Notes: a model not told the origin generated them from the sequence alone. Positions 11,991 through 25,600 are shown, counted from the first letter of the stretch. The stretch: 64,000 nucleotides of DNA from Siphonodentalium dalli (GCA_032622095.1 CP136068.1:1483607-1547606); one strand, 5' to 3'. A program made the numbers and translations.

Positions 11991-12404
11991 GTGACCCGCC
12001 ATATCAAATCCAGTCGGAAGTCGGGATTGTTTTACCATGTGCCAATGCATTCTCTTATATATGCGAGTCGACCATAGGTCGCCTCGCATATATAAGAGAA
12101 TGCATTGGCCTAACAATTTTTTACAATTTTAATAATTTGTTCTTGTATTCTTTAACAATTTTATAATTTCACCCATACAGAGCCCAAGACAAACATGAGC
12201 AGACGACACTCTTCTATATATGTGTGGGGCTCCCTGCAGGGTAATGGATGTTTTTTATTTTATGTCCTAAAAATTGCAAGAAACATTTATTTAAAAAACA
12301 TGATAAAAAATTGTTAGGCCAATGCATTCTCTTATATATGCGAGGCGACCTATGGTCGACTCACATATATAAGAGAATGCATTGGATTTGATATGGCGGG
12401 TCAC
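11991..12404. mobile_element. MITE, TIR GTGACCCGCCATATCAAATC, carrying two hairpin modules
   Basis: The TIRs are at 11991 and 12404, flanked by ATATTT on both sides (possible target duplication). Inside, the palindromic module ATGCATTCTCTTATATATGC occurs twice (12042-12109 and 12319-12385). They flank a segment with CAGAGCCCAAGACAAACATG that resembles part of the 92-bp minisatellite unit. A second copy of this family spans 45363-47024. Confidence 0.8.
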
Positions 12405-12631
12405 ATATTTTAGCAAAGCTTCAAATCAATAAACATGCATCTCTCAAATCAAGCAAACTTCAAAAATAAAAATTTCTATCAACACAACACTTGTAATTTC
12501 TCACTACGAATGACAGGGTCAAAAGGTCAAAATCATTATTACTAGTACTAGTGACAGGATCAAAAGGTCAAAATCATTATTAGTCATTAACACTTCCATG
12601 GCTGGCGCTTCCTGAAATTGTGCAAAAAACC

Positions 12632-12717
12632 CTGTGCCAATGCATTCTCTTATATATATATGCGATTCTCCGAAAGCTCCCTATGGGAGACTCATATATA
12701 TCAGCGAATGCACTGTC
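12632..12717. repeat. Degenerate hairpin module
   Basis: GCCAATGCATTCTCTTATAT on the left is inverted at the right with changes (TATATATCAGCGAATGCACT). The centre is CTCCCTATGGGAG, a variant shared with copies near 49.9-50.3 and 57.4 kb. Confidence 0.75.
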
Positions 12718-13021
12718 ACAGAATCTTTAATGCTGCACCAGCACAACTCCCACCAACATTGACTACTGTATTCATAATTTGCTCCCAAATTAAGGTTTAC
12801 TTTTTAATCACATGCCACCGATCCATAACAGGTATTACCCCACATTCGCACGTAGGTGGCTTTATATACAACAGATATATATTAAATAAATGAACTTTGA
12901 AAAGACCCCATCAGATGTAGAAATGCTAAATATCGAAAGAATAATATTTATCACTGAACAAGAAGCTGAACAAATAATCCAGTTATTATAACAGCTCGTT
13001 GTAAAAGGAAGATCATACTCG

Positions 13022-13315
13022 GGTCTGACGTTTGTAGCGTCACTAAATTCACCTTCTGGGGACCTCTGCCTGAGAATTAGATGGCTGACATTTGTAGCGT
13101 CACTAAATTCACCTTCTGGGGACCTCTGCCTGAGAATAAGATGGCTGACATTTGTAGCGTCACTAAATTCACCTTCTGGGGACCTCTGCCTGAGAATAAG
13201 ATGGCTGACATTTGTAGCGTCACTAAATTCACCTTCTGGGGACCTCTGCCTGAGAATTAGATGGCTGACATTTGTAGCGTCACTAAATTCACCTTCTGGG
13301 GACCTCTGGGATTCT
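13022..13315. repeat. 60-bp tandem repeat, five copies, derived from MITE P2 arm
   Basis: Exact 60-bp period. Each unit contains GTAGCGTCACTAAATTCACC and TTCTGGGGACCTCTGCCTGA. The core matches the arm of the P2 palindromic MITE, so the array appears to have grown from part of such an element. Confidence 0.93.
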
Positions 13316-13489
13316 GCATGGGAGAAATAGACTCATATTTAAGTTCCCCTGATGGTGAATATTGCGATGCGCACCCATTGGGAACCTCGATTATCTATTG
13401 TCTGCCAATTTGGGGATCCAGAGAAACTGAAAATGAATCTTCATGAAGAAGTTCCTAAAGAAACTAATTTGATAATAAAGAGGTTTATG

Positions 13490-14190
13490 CTGGGACAGAC
13501 AGACAGACGCGTAACCAGGCATGTTGGTGTTTTGCTCAGAGTCCCCCCTGCACTATTATTTGGGTCTGCACTTTTATTAACTTTCAATGGAATTTCCCCC
13601 CTGCACTATTAATTGGGCCTGCACTTTTATTTGGAGCCCGAGAGTATGCTGGGACAGACAGACAGACAGACAGTATACCCCAAGTTAGTTTTGATAATAG
13701 AGGTTTACTCTTGGGCTCCAAATAAACATGCATGTTCATTATTTTCGTGGGAAATTTCCCCCATGCACAGTGCTTATTTGGGTCTGCACGTTTATTAATT
13801 TTGAGCCTATTAAAATTGAAAAGAGCACAAAGTCACGATTTCTATATGATTCTGATATTAAAACGATGAGCTTATAACTTTATGCATGTACATATTCAAG
13901 TATACGTATACATGTACGGTATTGCATACATATGGACATTTAATTAATATTGAATAAAATACCACATGTACTATGTTGATTCCTATACTTAACCTACTAC
14001 AAAAAATAATTTGTTTAACCAGGCATGTTGGTGTTTTGCTCAGAGTCCCCCCTGCACTTTTATTAACTTTCAATGGAATTTCCCCCTGCACTATTAATTG
14101 GGCCTGCACTTTTATTTGGAGCCCGAGAGTACGCTGGGACAGACAGACAGACGCACAGACTGACAAAGTCAATCCAGTATACCCCAAATT
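13490..14190. repeat. Duplicated ~180-bp segment with CAGA runs
   Basis: Bases 13515-13685 and 14019-14185 share ACCAGGCATGTTGGTGTTTT, GAATTTCCCCCCTGCACTAT and GAGCCCGAGAGTA, ending in GGGACAGACAGACAG. A third partial inverted stretch lies near 13690-13800. The bases between are unassigned. Confidence 0.7.
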
Positions 14191-14224
14191 AGTTTTTCTT
14201 GAAACATTGGGGTATAACAAATAG

Positions 14225-15310
14225 ATAGACTGTATAATACAGGAAACAATGAGATATAATAATCATATCAAACAATGATATATGGTCAATGTAATTTCAA
14301 CAAGGAAAACTATAGAATGTTTAACAATTGGGCCAATGAAATAAAAATACACTTCGCCCCAACCAAAGTTTACACGAAAGTTCACCCGCAAAATGTTTTT
14401 AAAGTTTGAAACTCAATCTCCTAGGTATCCTCATTTAGATATTTTGTTGAAAGATTTAATGGGCAAGATGCACTGGAAGAAAGGATCATAAATATTTAAT
14501 GGGCAAGATGCACCGGTAGCAAGGATCATTACATTTCTTGAAAATTTGGAATTATATTCCTTAAAATTATCTAAATATATAATTTCAAGAATATTTAGTG
14601 GAAAATAAAAAGTCAGCCTCCCTCATCTAATTTGCCATATATATGAGAACAATCGTATTTATATTTCATGGCATTTGTATGGTTTAATTCTGTTTCTCTG
14701 ACATCAGTTTTTTGATAAATGCCACAATACAGAGCACAATTTCCATAAAAAATTAAACGTAACATTTTTTCCAGCTGATATGTTGTGAACAACATATTAA
14801 TTTTAATGAATAACCTGACTATCTGTTTTCAGAGAAGATAAGGTACGTGACAGTGATTATTAGCTCTCGTTGACAATAGCAGCTTTTTCCCCCGATTGTG
14901 AAATATAAATCAATGACTGCTGATACTTTTTGCATACATGAATTGTTTTTCAGTGTTTCACATAAGAAATGAACGGCGGTTATAAGTATATATTTACACA
15001 CTAAGTGTTGTCATCACTAAATCCAGCATTCTGATTGGTCGGCGCCCACGTGGCTAGTTGCAGTTATTTCTCGGTGAATGCGTAACGCCTGATAACACCA
15101 AGCTAATAACACCATCGATATGTCATTAGGTTTGGAAAGACGAACGTGTAATGCTTTGGGCGCATTTTGACTCGCGCAGGATTGACTTAATACATCATCG
15201 GGTTTCAACATGAAGAGAAATTGTTCCTATTAACTTTTGCCAAGGGTGCTATTGGGTATTTTGGGCTGATCTTGTCACGATACACTTTTCGATTTAAATA
15301 TATTTACAAA
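14225..15310. other. Intergenic, nothing recognised
   Basis: AT-rich sequence with a short local duplication (ATTTAATGGGCAAGATGCAC at about 14454 and 14494). No exon or RNA is supported. Confidence 0.5.
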
Positions 15311-15311
15311 A

Positions 15312-15612
15312 GCGGCTTTTTCGCTAAATGTATATAAATATAAGGATTAACTGTCATGTGGACTATTTTTATGGAGATGTAACGGTGAGGTAAGTGGACA
15401 TAACTTGTATGTAAAACCCTTCGGCTTTTTCGCTAAATGTATATAAATATAAGGATTAACTGTCATGTGGACTATTTTTATGGAGATGTAACGGTGAGGT
15501 AAGTGGACATAACTTGTATGTAAAACCCTTCGGGTTTTACACAAGTTATGTCCACTTACCTCACCGTTACATCTCCATAAAAACAGTCCGCATGACAGTT
15601 AATCCTTATATA
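15312..15612. repeat. Tandem plus inverted triplet of a ~100-bp unit
   Basis: Two direct copies (15314-15420 and 15421-15533) are followed at once by an inverted copy (15534-15612). All contain ATGGAGATGTAACGGTGAGG or its inverse. The direct-inverted junction gives a nearly perfect 180-bp hairpin. Confidence 0.88.
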
Positions 15613-15618
15613 AATAAT

Positions 15619-15754
15619 AAATGGCGGATTCAACGTGGTCATGGGATTTTGACCGCGAGAAAAATTCAGCAAACTGCAGAAGGGGTTCATGCGGAGTTTG
15701 CTGAGTTTTTATCACGGTCAAAACCCATGACCATGTTGAATCCGCCATTTATTA
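15619..15754. repeat. Fold-back element with 45-bp arms
   Basis: AATGGCGGATTCAACGTGGT and CATGGGATTTTGACCG at the left are inverted at the right end (CAAAACCCATGACCATGTTG). The centre contains CAGCAAACTGC and its inverse. Confidence 0.85.
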
Positions 15755-16228
15755 TTTATATACTTAAATTCATTATCAACTAGGATTGTCTGTCTTTCCC
15801 ACTAGGCCTACTTATTCAACTTTAAATGAACGCATGGAGCTCAGTTTGGACAGTTCGAATCCTCGCTTTTTTGGAAAACCAAACATTATGAGAATCCGTT
15901 GACGGAGAGCGGAAAACACAATTTCACAGTAAAGTATACACATACATGTATGACGAAATGTCTTGTTTGGTTTGTAATGAATGAAGACGTGTTGATTTCA
16001 AGAATGACAATATCTGAAACTAACAATTAAGTTTCGGTTGTGGGTAATAAGAAATAGACTACACGCCATTCTACCATGATATATTTGTGAGGTCGTGGGT
16101 TGTGTAATTAGAGATGAGTTTTAGGTGCAGGGTAACAGCACTGATTATAGACCAAAACAAATTGCTTGCAAAATCAGGATGTGCTGAATACTCAAGCAGT
16201 CGTTCATCTCTGACAATCTCCGGGACCA

Positions 16229-16300
16229 ATGTGTTCATAAACCTATGAACGACATTGAAAGTGACGTCATGTTACGTTCATAGGTTTATGAACACATTGA
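16229..16300. repeat. Short inverted repeat around TGACGTCA
   Basis: TGTTCATAAACCTATGAACG is inverted at ACGTTCATAGGTTTATGAAC. The spacer contains GTGACGTCATG. It is about 300 bp beyond the SPAG1 stop codon and may be in its 3' untranslated region. Confidence 0.7.
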
Positions 16301-16600
16301 CTCAGGGGGTGTGTCTACCGTAACGCTATGGGGAAATCAGAAGCAATATTAGGTGTATGTAAATATACACTTATGATGCGATACCATGAACGAAAATTTG
16401 TAGGAATCAGGTTGATTTGTGTAATGAAGGTTAAATTGATTCACAGTGGCAACTAACAATTCTGCAGAATGATCATTGTATCGTGATGTGTTCCGCATCG
16501 TTCCAACTCTACATGTTGAGAATAAAACGTGAGTGAGAGAAACAGAACATATAGCCTAATGGATCGAATAGATTTACATAGCACTAGAAGGGAATGACAA

Positions 16601-16686
16601 TCATTTTATATTATACTGTTTTCTTAAAGTCTTGTGGTCGTCCCCGGACATGTACTGTGATAGCTGTTCCAAGACCTCCTCGATAT
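16601..16686 (-). CDS. SPAG1: SPAG1 terminal coding exon with stop
   Basis: The acceptor has a strong pyrimidine tract (ttcttttttttcag). After completing an Asp codon, the exon reads IEEVLEQLSQYM and SGDDHKTLRKQYNIK, then TGA at 16603-16601. It matches the SPAG1/RPAP3 C-terminus (human LIEQLFEDLSD and ALKRQYEL). Incoming phase 1 fits exon j through either of its donors. A piggyBac-like MITE lies 32 bp upstream of the acceptor. I see no clear AATAAA on this strand in the next few hundred bases, so the 3' end is undefined. Confidence 0.9.
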
Positions 16687-19600
16687 CTGAAAAAAAAGAA
16701 AACACGGTTCAGAATTAACCCTTTACCCAACAGAACGGCCCTGTGCCAATGCATTCTCTTATATATGCGAGTCGACCATAGGTCGCCTCGCATATATAAG
16801 AGAATACATTGGCTTAACACATTAAAAATTATAAAATTGTCAAAGAATGTAGAAAAATATTATAAAAATTGTTATAATATGTAAGAAAAAATTCTAAAAT
16901 TGTTAAAGAATGTAAGAAAAAATGGTAAAAAGTGTTAAAAAAAAGAATTTGTTTAGGCCAATGCATTCTCTTATATATGCGAGGCGACATATGGTCGACT
17001 CGCATATATAAGAGAATGCATTGGCACAGGGCATAACTGTAACTATCACAATGTGGTCAAGGAGCCGGTTCCAATGATATCCATATTTGTATGGTTCTAT
17101 TGAGACAGACCGAAGTTATTTTAGGCTGTTGAAGCTTTATTTGGCCGGTTTTGAACGGTTTGTTGGGTAAAGGGTTAAAGACATATTATGGACTTGTTCG
17201 GGTGAGTGAAACTGATAGATTAGTACTCACGCGCTATGCCAACTGGGAGAATGTAGCATTATATTAACATCGCCCAAAATTTCAAAGAAATCTACCATAA
17301 AACTCCATAGAAAACACCGTCTAAAATATGCTCAATTGTAAATATTTACAATCGGCGATAAACAAACGCAAATGATTTCGCCATCGATACTCATTGCATT
17401 TGATATATATAGAATACTGACGGTGTGTGTTGTAAATTTGGATTAATATTTTAAAAATATAACTACTTCTCCTTTTCTATTCGATCACCAAACCGGAGTG
17501 TTTCACATCACTTTAAATAGACCTCGTTTGTTTCAAACTCTTTCTTCATGTAACATAACCATAGATCATTTGTTAATTTTTTATCTGAACATTTCCCGCA
17601 AAAGAATACGAATCCTTCTGCTCTTGTGTTGGCTTTCCATCACTCGAATTTTTAGGACTTTTTTGGACCGCTTGTATTTTTTCCTTATCAGCTTATTCGA
17701 GGATTTTATACACAAAAGCACGTTAATGTCCACAAGTATATTAGTGACCGGAATTGATAGCCGACTTCAAATGTTAAAAAAAATATGAAACCTTATGTAC
17801 ATCCAGCGATGACGCGTAATAAATATTCTCGTCGATTCACAAAAAATGAAGATCTTTCGATTGTACCAGTGACCCAATATTTGAGAACTCGTATATAAAT
17901 TTTGACCCCACGGACTCAACTCCTAAGTAATTGAGTAGCCAATACATTCTGGTTTACAGAGATATTACACTGAGCATCAACCAGGGAACAAATAACAGGG
18001 TATGCAAAATTTTGAAATGTACAGGCATGTTATTGTCTTTTTCTGTAGTTGATGTCTATAAACATACCTTCCTTATCGCGGGGAGACAGGAACATGTATA
18101 TTGTGTCTATAAACATACCTTCCTTATCGCTGGGAGACAGGAACATGTATATTGTGTCGAAGCGAGGAACTTTTGGTAGATTCTTCAAGATACCTAAACT
18201 CCTCACATGGTCACCTGCATACAAAGCAAAAATTATAGATGTGGCATCGGGTATAACAAAATTATAATTGTGGCATCGGGTATAAAAAAATTTGCAACCA
18301 TGCCTGAGTTTAATGTGCCTGTCGTTTGCAGACTGAGGTGCCCAGAGGGTGAATTTAGTGACACTATCCCTCATAGCGGGTAGCATCACCAAATTCACAC
18401 TCTTGGGCCAATTTGGAGATATAGAAAAACTAAACTAAAAAAGAAATAGAATCCATGTGAAGAAGTTTCTATAGAAATGTGATAATAAAGAAGCTTTCCA
18501 GAGAAGATTAGGCCTAAGCAGAATGAGGTCACCAGAGGGTGAATTTAGTAATGCTATACTATCATAATTATCTTGAGGAAATTTTCAAATATTTGGTAAC
18601 TTTAATTTCTAAATAAAAGGCCGTTAGGCCACAGTGTCCCCCGAACCGGTGGCTTCATTTGGAGCGGAGTCTTTGTAGAAGTATACTATATGGATAAGAC
18701 ACTTGTGCATTGTCTCATTACTGACATGCATACAAATAACCAAATCTTAAAAAAACTCTTAAAGTCAAAATATAACCGCAAATTGGCACAACATGAAGAA
18801 AATTACAAGAAAAATTGAATTTTCCAAGTCGAAAATCATCGGATCAAACTCAAATTCGAACTTGACCTGTATTTTGATAAAAAGTCCATAACTCTAGGAA
18901 AAATCATCGGATCAAACTCAAATTAGAACTCAACCTGTATGACTTGATATGACTGATCCACATAAAAACGGTATTTGCAATTAAAGGATCCAAACTTGAG
19001 ATATCATCCGGAAACCGAAAAAGTGAGAAATACCCATATTCGAACTTGACCTGTACATAGGGCTGATAAACTCACATACCAAATTTGGTTCAGATATGAT
19101 CACACAAACTGAAGTTATCATCCGGAAACCAGAAAATTCCAAGATTCTAAGTAAAAAAAGGGCCATAACTCTCGCAAAAATGGGCGGAGCAAACCCATAT
19201 TCGAACTTGACCTGTATTTTGGTCTGATAAACTCACCTATGAAATTTGCTTTTGATCTAATAACCGAAACTAAAGTTATCATCAGGAAACCATTTCCGGA
19301 CGCACAGATGGACGGACGGACACACACCGGCTATTTTAATAGTTGCCCGAATTTTTTTTTTCGGGGGACAATTATAACCTAAAACCAAGGTCCTCCGTGT
19401 TTTTAACATAGAATTTAAATGGAATAAAATGACTTCCTGTGCGAGAGAGGCCCCATGAACTGATATTTTTTCTAAAGATTGTGGGTAACATGGAATTGTA
19501 CAGCATGAGTGAAATCAGTATCGCAGCAACAAAGCCACAATCGATGATTGAAATAAGTATCGCAGCAACAAAGCCACAATCGATGATTGAAATCAGTATC

Positions 19601-22600
19601 GCAGCAACAAAGCCACAATCGATTATTGAAATAAGTATCGCAGCAACAAAGCCACAATCGATGATTGAAATTAGTATCGCAGCAACAAAGCCACAATCGA
19701 TGATTGAAATCAGTATCGCAGCAACAAAGCCACAATCGATGATTGAAATCAGTATCGCAGCAAAGCCACAATCAATGATTGAAATCAGTATCGCAGCAAC
19801 AAAGCCACAATCGATGATTGAAATAAGTATCGCAGCAAAGCCACAATCGATGATGGAAATCAGTATCGCAGCAACAAAGCCACAATCGATGATTGAAATC
19901 AGTATCGCAGCAACAAAGCCACAATCGATGATTGAAATCAGTATCGCAGCAACAAAGCCACAATCGATGATTGAAATAAGTATCGCAGCAACAAAGCCAC
20001 AATCGATGATTGAAATCAGTATCGCAGCAACAAAGCCACAATCGATGATTGTATCGCAGCAACAAAGCCACAATCGATGATTGAAATCAGTATCGCAGCA
20101 AAGCCACAATCAATGATTGAAATCAGTATCGCAGCAACAAAGCCACCATCGATGATTGAAATAAGTATCGCAGCAAAGCCACAATCGATGATGGAAATCA
20201 GTATCGCAGCAACAAAGCCACAATCGATGATTGAAATCAGTATCGCAGCAACAAAGCCACAATCGATGATTGAAATCAGTATCGCAGCAACAAAGCGACA
20301 ATCGATGATTGAAATAAGTATCGCAGCAACAAAGCCACAATCGATGATTGAAATCAGTATCGCAGCAACAAAGCCACAATCGATGATTGTATCGCAGCAA
20401 CAAAGCCACAATCGATGATTGAAATAAGTATCGCAGCAACAAAGCCACAATCGATGATTGAAATCAGTATCGCAGCAACAAAGCCACAATCGATGATTGA
20501 AATCAGTATCGCAGCAAAGCCACAATCGATGATTGAAATCAGTATCGCAGCAAAGCCACAATCGATGATTGAAATCAGTATCGCAGCAACAAAGCCACAA
20601 TCGATGATTGAAATAAGTATCGCAGCAACAAAGCCACAATCGATGATTGAAATCAGTATCGCAGCAAAGCCACAATCGATGATTGAAATCAGTATCGCAG
20701 CAAAGCCACAATCGATGATTGAAATCAGTATCGCAACAAAGCCACAATCGATGATTGAAATCAGTATCGCAGCAAAGCCACAAACGATGATTGAAATCAG
20801 TATCGCAGCAACAAAGCCACAATCGATGATTGAAATAAGTATCGAAGCAACAAAGCCACAATCGATGATTGAAATCAGTATCGCAGCAAAGCCACAATCG
20901 ATGATTGAAATCAGTATCGCAGCAACAAAGCCACAATCGATGATTGAAATCAGTATCGCAGCAACAAAGCCACAATCGATGATTGAAATCAGTATCGCAG
21001 CAACAAAGCCACAATCGATGATTGAAATAAGTATCGCAGCAACAAAGCCACAATCGATGATTGAAATAAGTATCGCAGCAACAAAGCCACAATCGATGAT
21101 TGAAAACAGTATCGCAGCAACAAAGCCACAATCGATAATTGAAATAAGTATCGCAGCAACAAAGCCACAATCGATGATTGAAATCAGTATCGCAGCAACA
21201 AAGCCACAATCGATGAATGAAATCAGTATCGCAGCAACAAAGCCACAATCGATGATTGAAATAAGTATCGCAGCAACAAAGCCACAATCGATGATTGAAA
21301 TCAGTATCGCAGCAACAAAGCCACAATCGATGATTGAAATAAGTATCGCAGCAACAAAGCCACAATTGATGATTGAAATCAGTATCGCAGCAACAAAGCC
21401 ACAATCGATGATTGAAATAAGTATCGCAGCAACAAAGCCACAATCGATGATTGAAATAAGTATCGCAGCAACAAAGCCACAATCGATGATTGAAATAAGT
21501 ATCGCAGCAACAAAGCCACAATCGATGATTGAAATCAGTATCGCAGCAACAAAGCCACAATCGATGATTGAAATCAGTATCGCAGCAACAAAGCCACAAT
21601 CGATGATTGAAATAAGTATCGCAGCAACAAAGCCACAATCGATGATTGAAATAAGTATCGCAGCAACAAAGCCACAATTGATGATTGAAATCAGTATCGC
21701 AGCAACAAAGCCACAATCGATGATTGAAATAAGTATCGCAGCAACAAAGCCACAATCGATGATTGAAATAAGTATCGCAGCAACAAAGCCACAATCGATG
21801 ATTGAAATCAGTATCGCAGCAACAAAGCCACAATCGATGATTGAAATCAGTATCGCAGCAACAAAGCCACAATCGATGATTGAAATAAGTATCGCAGCAA
21901 CAAAGCCACAATCGATGATTGAAATCAGTATCGCAGCAACAAAGCCACAATCGATGATTGAAATAAGTATCGCAGCAACAAAGCCACAATCGATGATTGA
22001 AATCAGTATCGCAGCAACAAAGCCACAATCGATGATTGAAATCAGTATCGCAGCAACAAAGCCACAATCGATGATTGAAATAAGTATCGCAGCAAAGCCA
22101 CAATCGATGATGGAAATCAGTATCGCAGCAACAAAGCCACAATCGATGATTGAAATCAGTATCGCAGCAACAAAGCCACAATCGATGATTGAAATCAGTA
22201 TCGCAGCAACAAAGCCACAATCGATGATTGAAATAAGTATCGCAGCAACAAAGCCACAATCGATGATTGAAATCAGTATCGCAGCAACAAAGCCACAATC
22301 GATGATTGTATCGCAGCAACAAAGCCACAATCGATGATTGAAATCAGTATCGCAGCAACAAAGCCACAATCGATGATTGAAATCAGTATCGCAGCAACAA
22401 AGCCACAATCGATGATTGAAATAAGTATCGCAGCAACAAAGCCACAATCGATGATTGAAATAAGTATCGCAGCAACAAAGCCACAATCGATGATTGAAAT
22501 CAGTATCGCAGCAACAAAGCCACAATCGATGATTGAAATCAGTATCGCAGCAAAGCCACAATCGATGATTGAAATCAGTATCGCAGCAAAGCCACAATCG

Positions 22601-25600
22601 ATGATTGAAATCAGTATCGCAGCAACAAAGCCACAATCGATGATTGAAATCAGTATCGCAGCAACAAAGCCACAATCGATGATTGAAATCAGTATCGCAA
22701 CAAAGCCACAATCGATGATTGAAATCAGTATCGCAGCAAAGCCACAAACGATGATTGAAATCAGTATCGCAGCAACAAAGCCACAATCGATGATTGAAAT
22801 AAGTATCGCAGCAACAAAGCCACAATCGATGATTGAAATCAGTATCGCAGCAACAAAGCCACAATCGATGATTGAAATCAGTATCGCAGCAACAAAGCCA
22901 CAATCGATGATTGAAATCAGTATCGCAACAAAGCCACAATCGATGATTGAAATCAGTATCGCAGCAAAGCCACAAACGATGATTGAAATCAGTATCGCAG
23001 CAACAAAGCCACAATCGATGATTGAAATAAGTATCGCAGCAACAAAGCCACAATCGATGATTGAAATCAGTATCGCAGCAACAAAGCCACAATCGATGAT
23101 TGAAATCAGTATCACAGCAACAAAGCCACAATCGATGATTGAAATCAGTATCACAGCAACAAAGCCACAATCGATGATTGAAATCAGTATCGCAGCAACA
23201 AAGCCACAATCGATGATTGAAATCAGTATCGCAGCAACAAAGCCACAATCGATGATTGAAATCAGTATCGCAGCAACAAAGCCACAATCGATGATTGAAA
23301 TAAGTATCGCAGCAACAAAGCCACAATCGATGATTGAAAACAGTATCGCAGCAACAAAGCCACAATCGATGATTGAAATCAGTATCGCAGCAACAAAGCC
23401 ACAATCGATGAATGAAATCAGTATCGCAGCAACAAAGCCACAATCGATGATTGAAATAAGTATCGCAGCAACAAAGCCACAATCGATGATTGAAATAAGT
23501 ATCGCAGCAACAAAGCCACAATCGATGATTGTAATCAGTATCGCAGCAACAAAGCCACAATCGATGATTGAAATAAGTATCGCAGCAACAAAGCCACAAT
23601 CGATGATTGAAATCAGTATCGCAGCAACAAAGCCACAATCGATGATTGAAATAAGTATCGCAGCAACAAAGCCACAATTGATGATTGAAATCAGTATCGC
23701 AGCAACAAAGCCACAATCGATGATTGAAATCAGTATCGCAGCAACAAAGCCACAATCGATGATTGAAATCAGTATCGCAGCAACAAAGCCACAATCGATG
23801 ATTGAAATCAGTATCGCAGCAACAAAGCCACAATCGATGATTGAAATAAGTATCGCAGCAACAAAGCCACAATCGATGATTGAAATCAGTATCGCAGCAA
23901 CAAAGCCACAATCGATGATTGAAATCAGTATCGCAGCAACAAAGCCACAATCGATGATTGAAATAAGTATCGCAGCAACAAAGCCACAATCGATGATTGA
24001 AATCAGTATCGCAGCAACAAAGCCACAATCGATGATTGAAATAAGTATCGCAGCAACAAAGCCACAATCGATGATTGAAATCAGTATCGCAGCAACAAAG
24101 CCACAATCGATGATTGAAATCAGTATCGCAGCAACAAAGCCGCAATCGATGATTGAAATAAGTATCGCAGCAACAAAGCCACAATCGATGATTGAAATCA
24201 GTATCGCAGCAACAAAGCCACAATCGATGATTGAAATCAGTATCGCAGCAACAAAGCCACAATCGATGATTGAAATAAGTATCGCAGCAACAAAGCCACA
24301 ATCGATGATTGAAATCAGTATCGCAGCAACAAAGCCACAATCGATGATTGAAATCAGTATCGCAGCAACAAAGCCACAATCGATGATTGAAATAAGTATC
24401 GCAGCAACAAAGCCACAATCGATGATTGAAATCAGTATCGCAGCAACAAAGCCACAATCGATGATTGAAATCAGTATCGCAGCAACAAAGCCACAATCGA
24501 TGATTGAAATCAGTATCGCAGCAACAAAGCCACAATCGATGATTGAAATCAGTATCGCAGCAACAAAGCCACAATCGATGATTGAAATAAGTATCGCAGC
24601 AACAAAGCCACAATCGATGATTGTATCGCAGCAACAAAGCCACAATCGATGATTGAAATCAGTATCGCAGCAACAAAGCCACAATCGATGATTGAAATCA
24701 GTATCGCAGCAACAAAGCCACAATCGATGATTGAAATAAGTATCGCAGCAACAAAGCCACAATCGATGATTGAAATAAGTATCGCAGCAACAAAGCCACA
24801 ATCGATGATTGAAATAAGTATCGCAGCAACAAAGCCACAATCGATGATTGAAATCAGTATCGCAGCAACAAAGCCACAATCGATGATTGAAATCAGTATC
24901 GCAGCAACAAAGCCACAATCGATGATTGAAATCAGTATCGCAGCAACAAAGCCACAATCGATGATTGAAATAAGTATCGCAGCAACAAAGCCACAATCGA
25001 TGATTGAAATCAGTATCGCAGCAACAAAGCCACAATCGATGATTGAAATCAGTATCGCAGCAACAAAGCCACAATCGATGATTGAAATAAGTATCGCAGC
25101 AACAAAGCCACAATCGATGAATGAAATCAGTATCGCAGCAACAAAGCCACAATCGATGATTGAAATCAGTATCGCAGCAACAAAGCCACAATCGATGATT
25201 GAAATCAGTATCGCAGCAACAAAGCCACAATCGATGATTGAAATAAGTATCGCAGCAACAAAGCCACAATCGATGATTGAAATAAGTATCGCAGCAACAA
25301 AGCCAGATTGATGAATGAAATCAGTATCGCAGCAACAAAGCCACAATCGATGAATGAAATCAGTATCGCAGCAAAGCCACAATCAATGCTTGGGGAAATT
25401 TTATGCCTAAGAAACAAACCTTTTTCTGCATATTTTAGCGTGCATCCCACGATAGTACTGAGCATGAATCCATCTAGTTTGTTCGTGATCACTGAAATAA
25501 AGATGATTTATCTCATATAACGATTGTTTTATACAGCGTCTAAGCAAGCTTTTTAACATTTGTCAAATGAAAAATAGACCCCCTAATACCAAATCATGTT

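Noticed and set aside
17498-17788. 96-codon hydrophobic + frame (transmembrane-like)
   Set aside because: AT-rich intron sequence of SPAG1 with no homology or splice context; partly repeat R1.
19372-25492. Very long open frames (up to 1429 codons) on both strands, peptides such as FNHRLWLCCCDTD or MIEISIAATKPQS
   Set aside because: They result from a stop-free 39-bp unit divisible by three, are open in several frames at once, and change frame at 32-bp units. No start, splice or family support.
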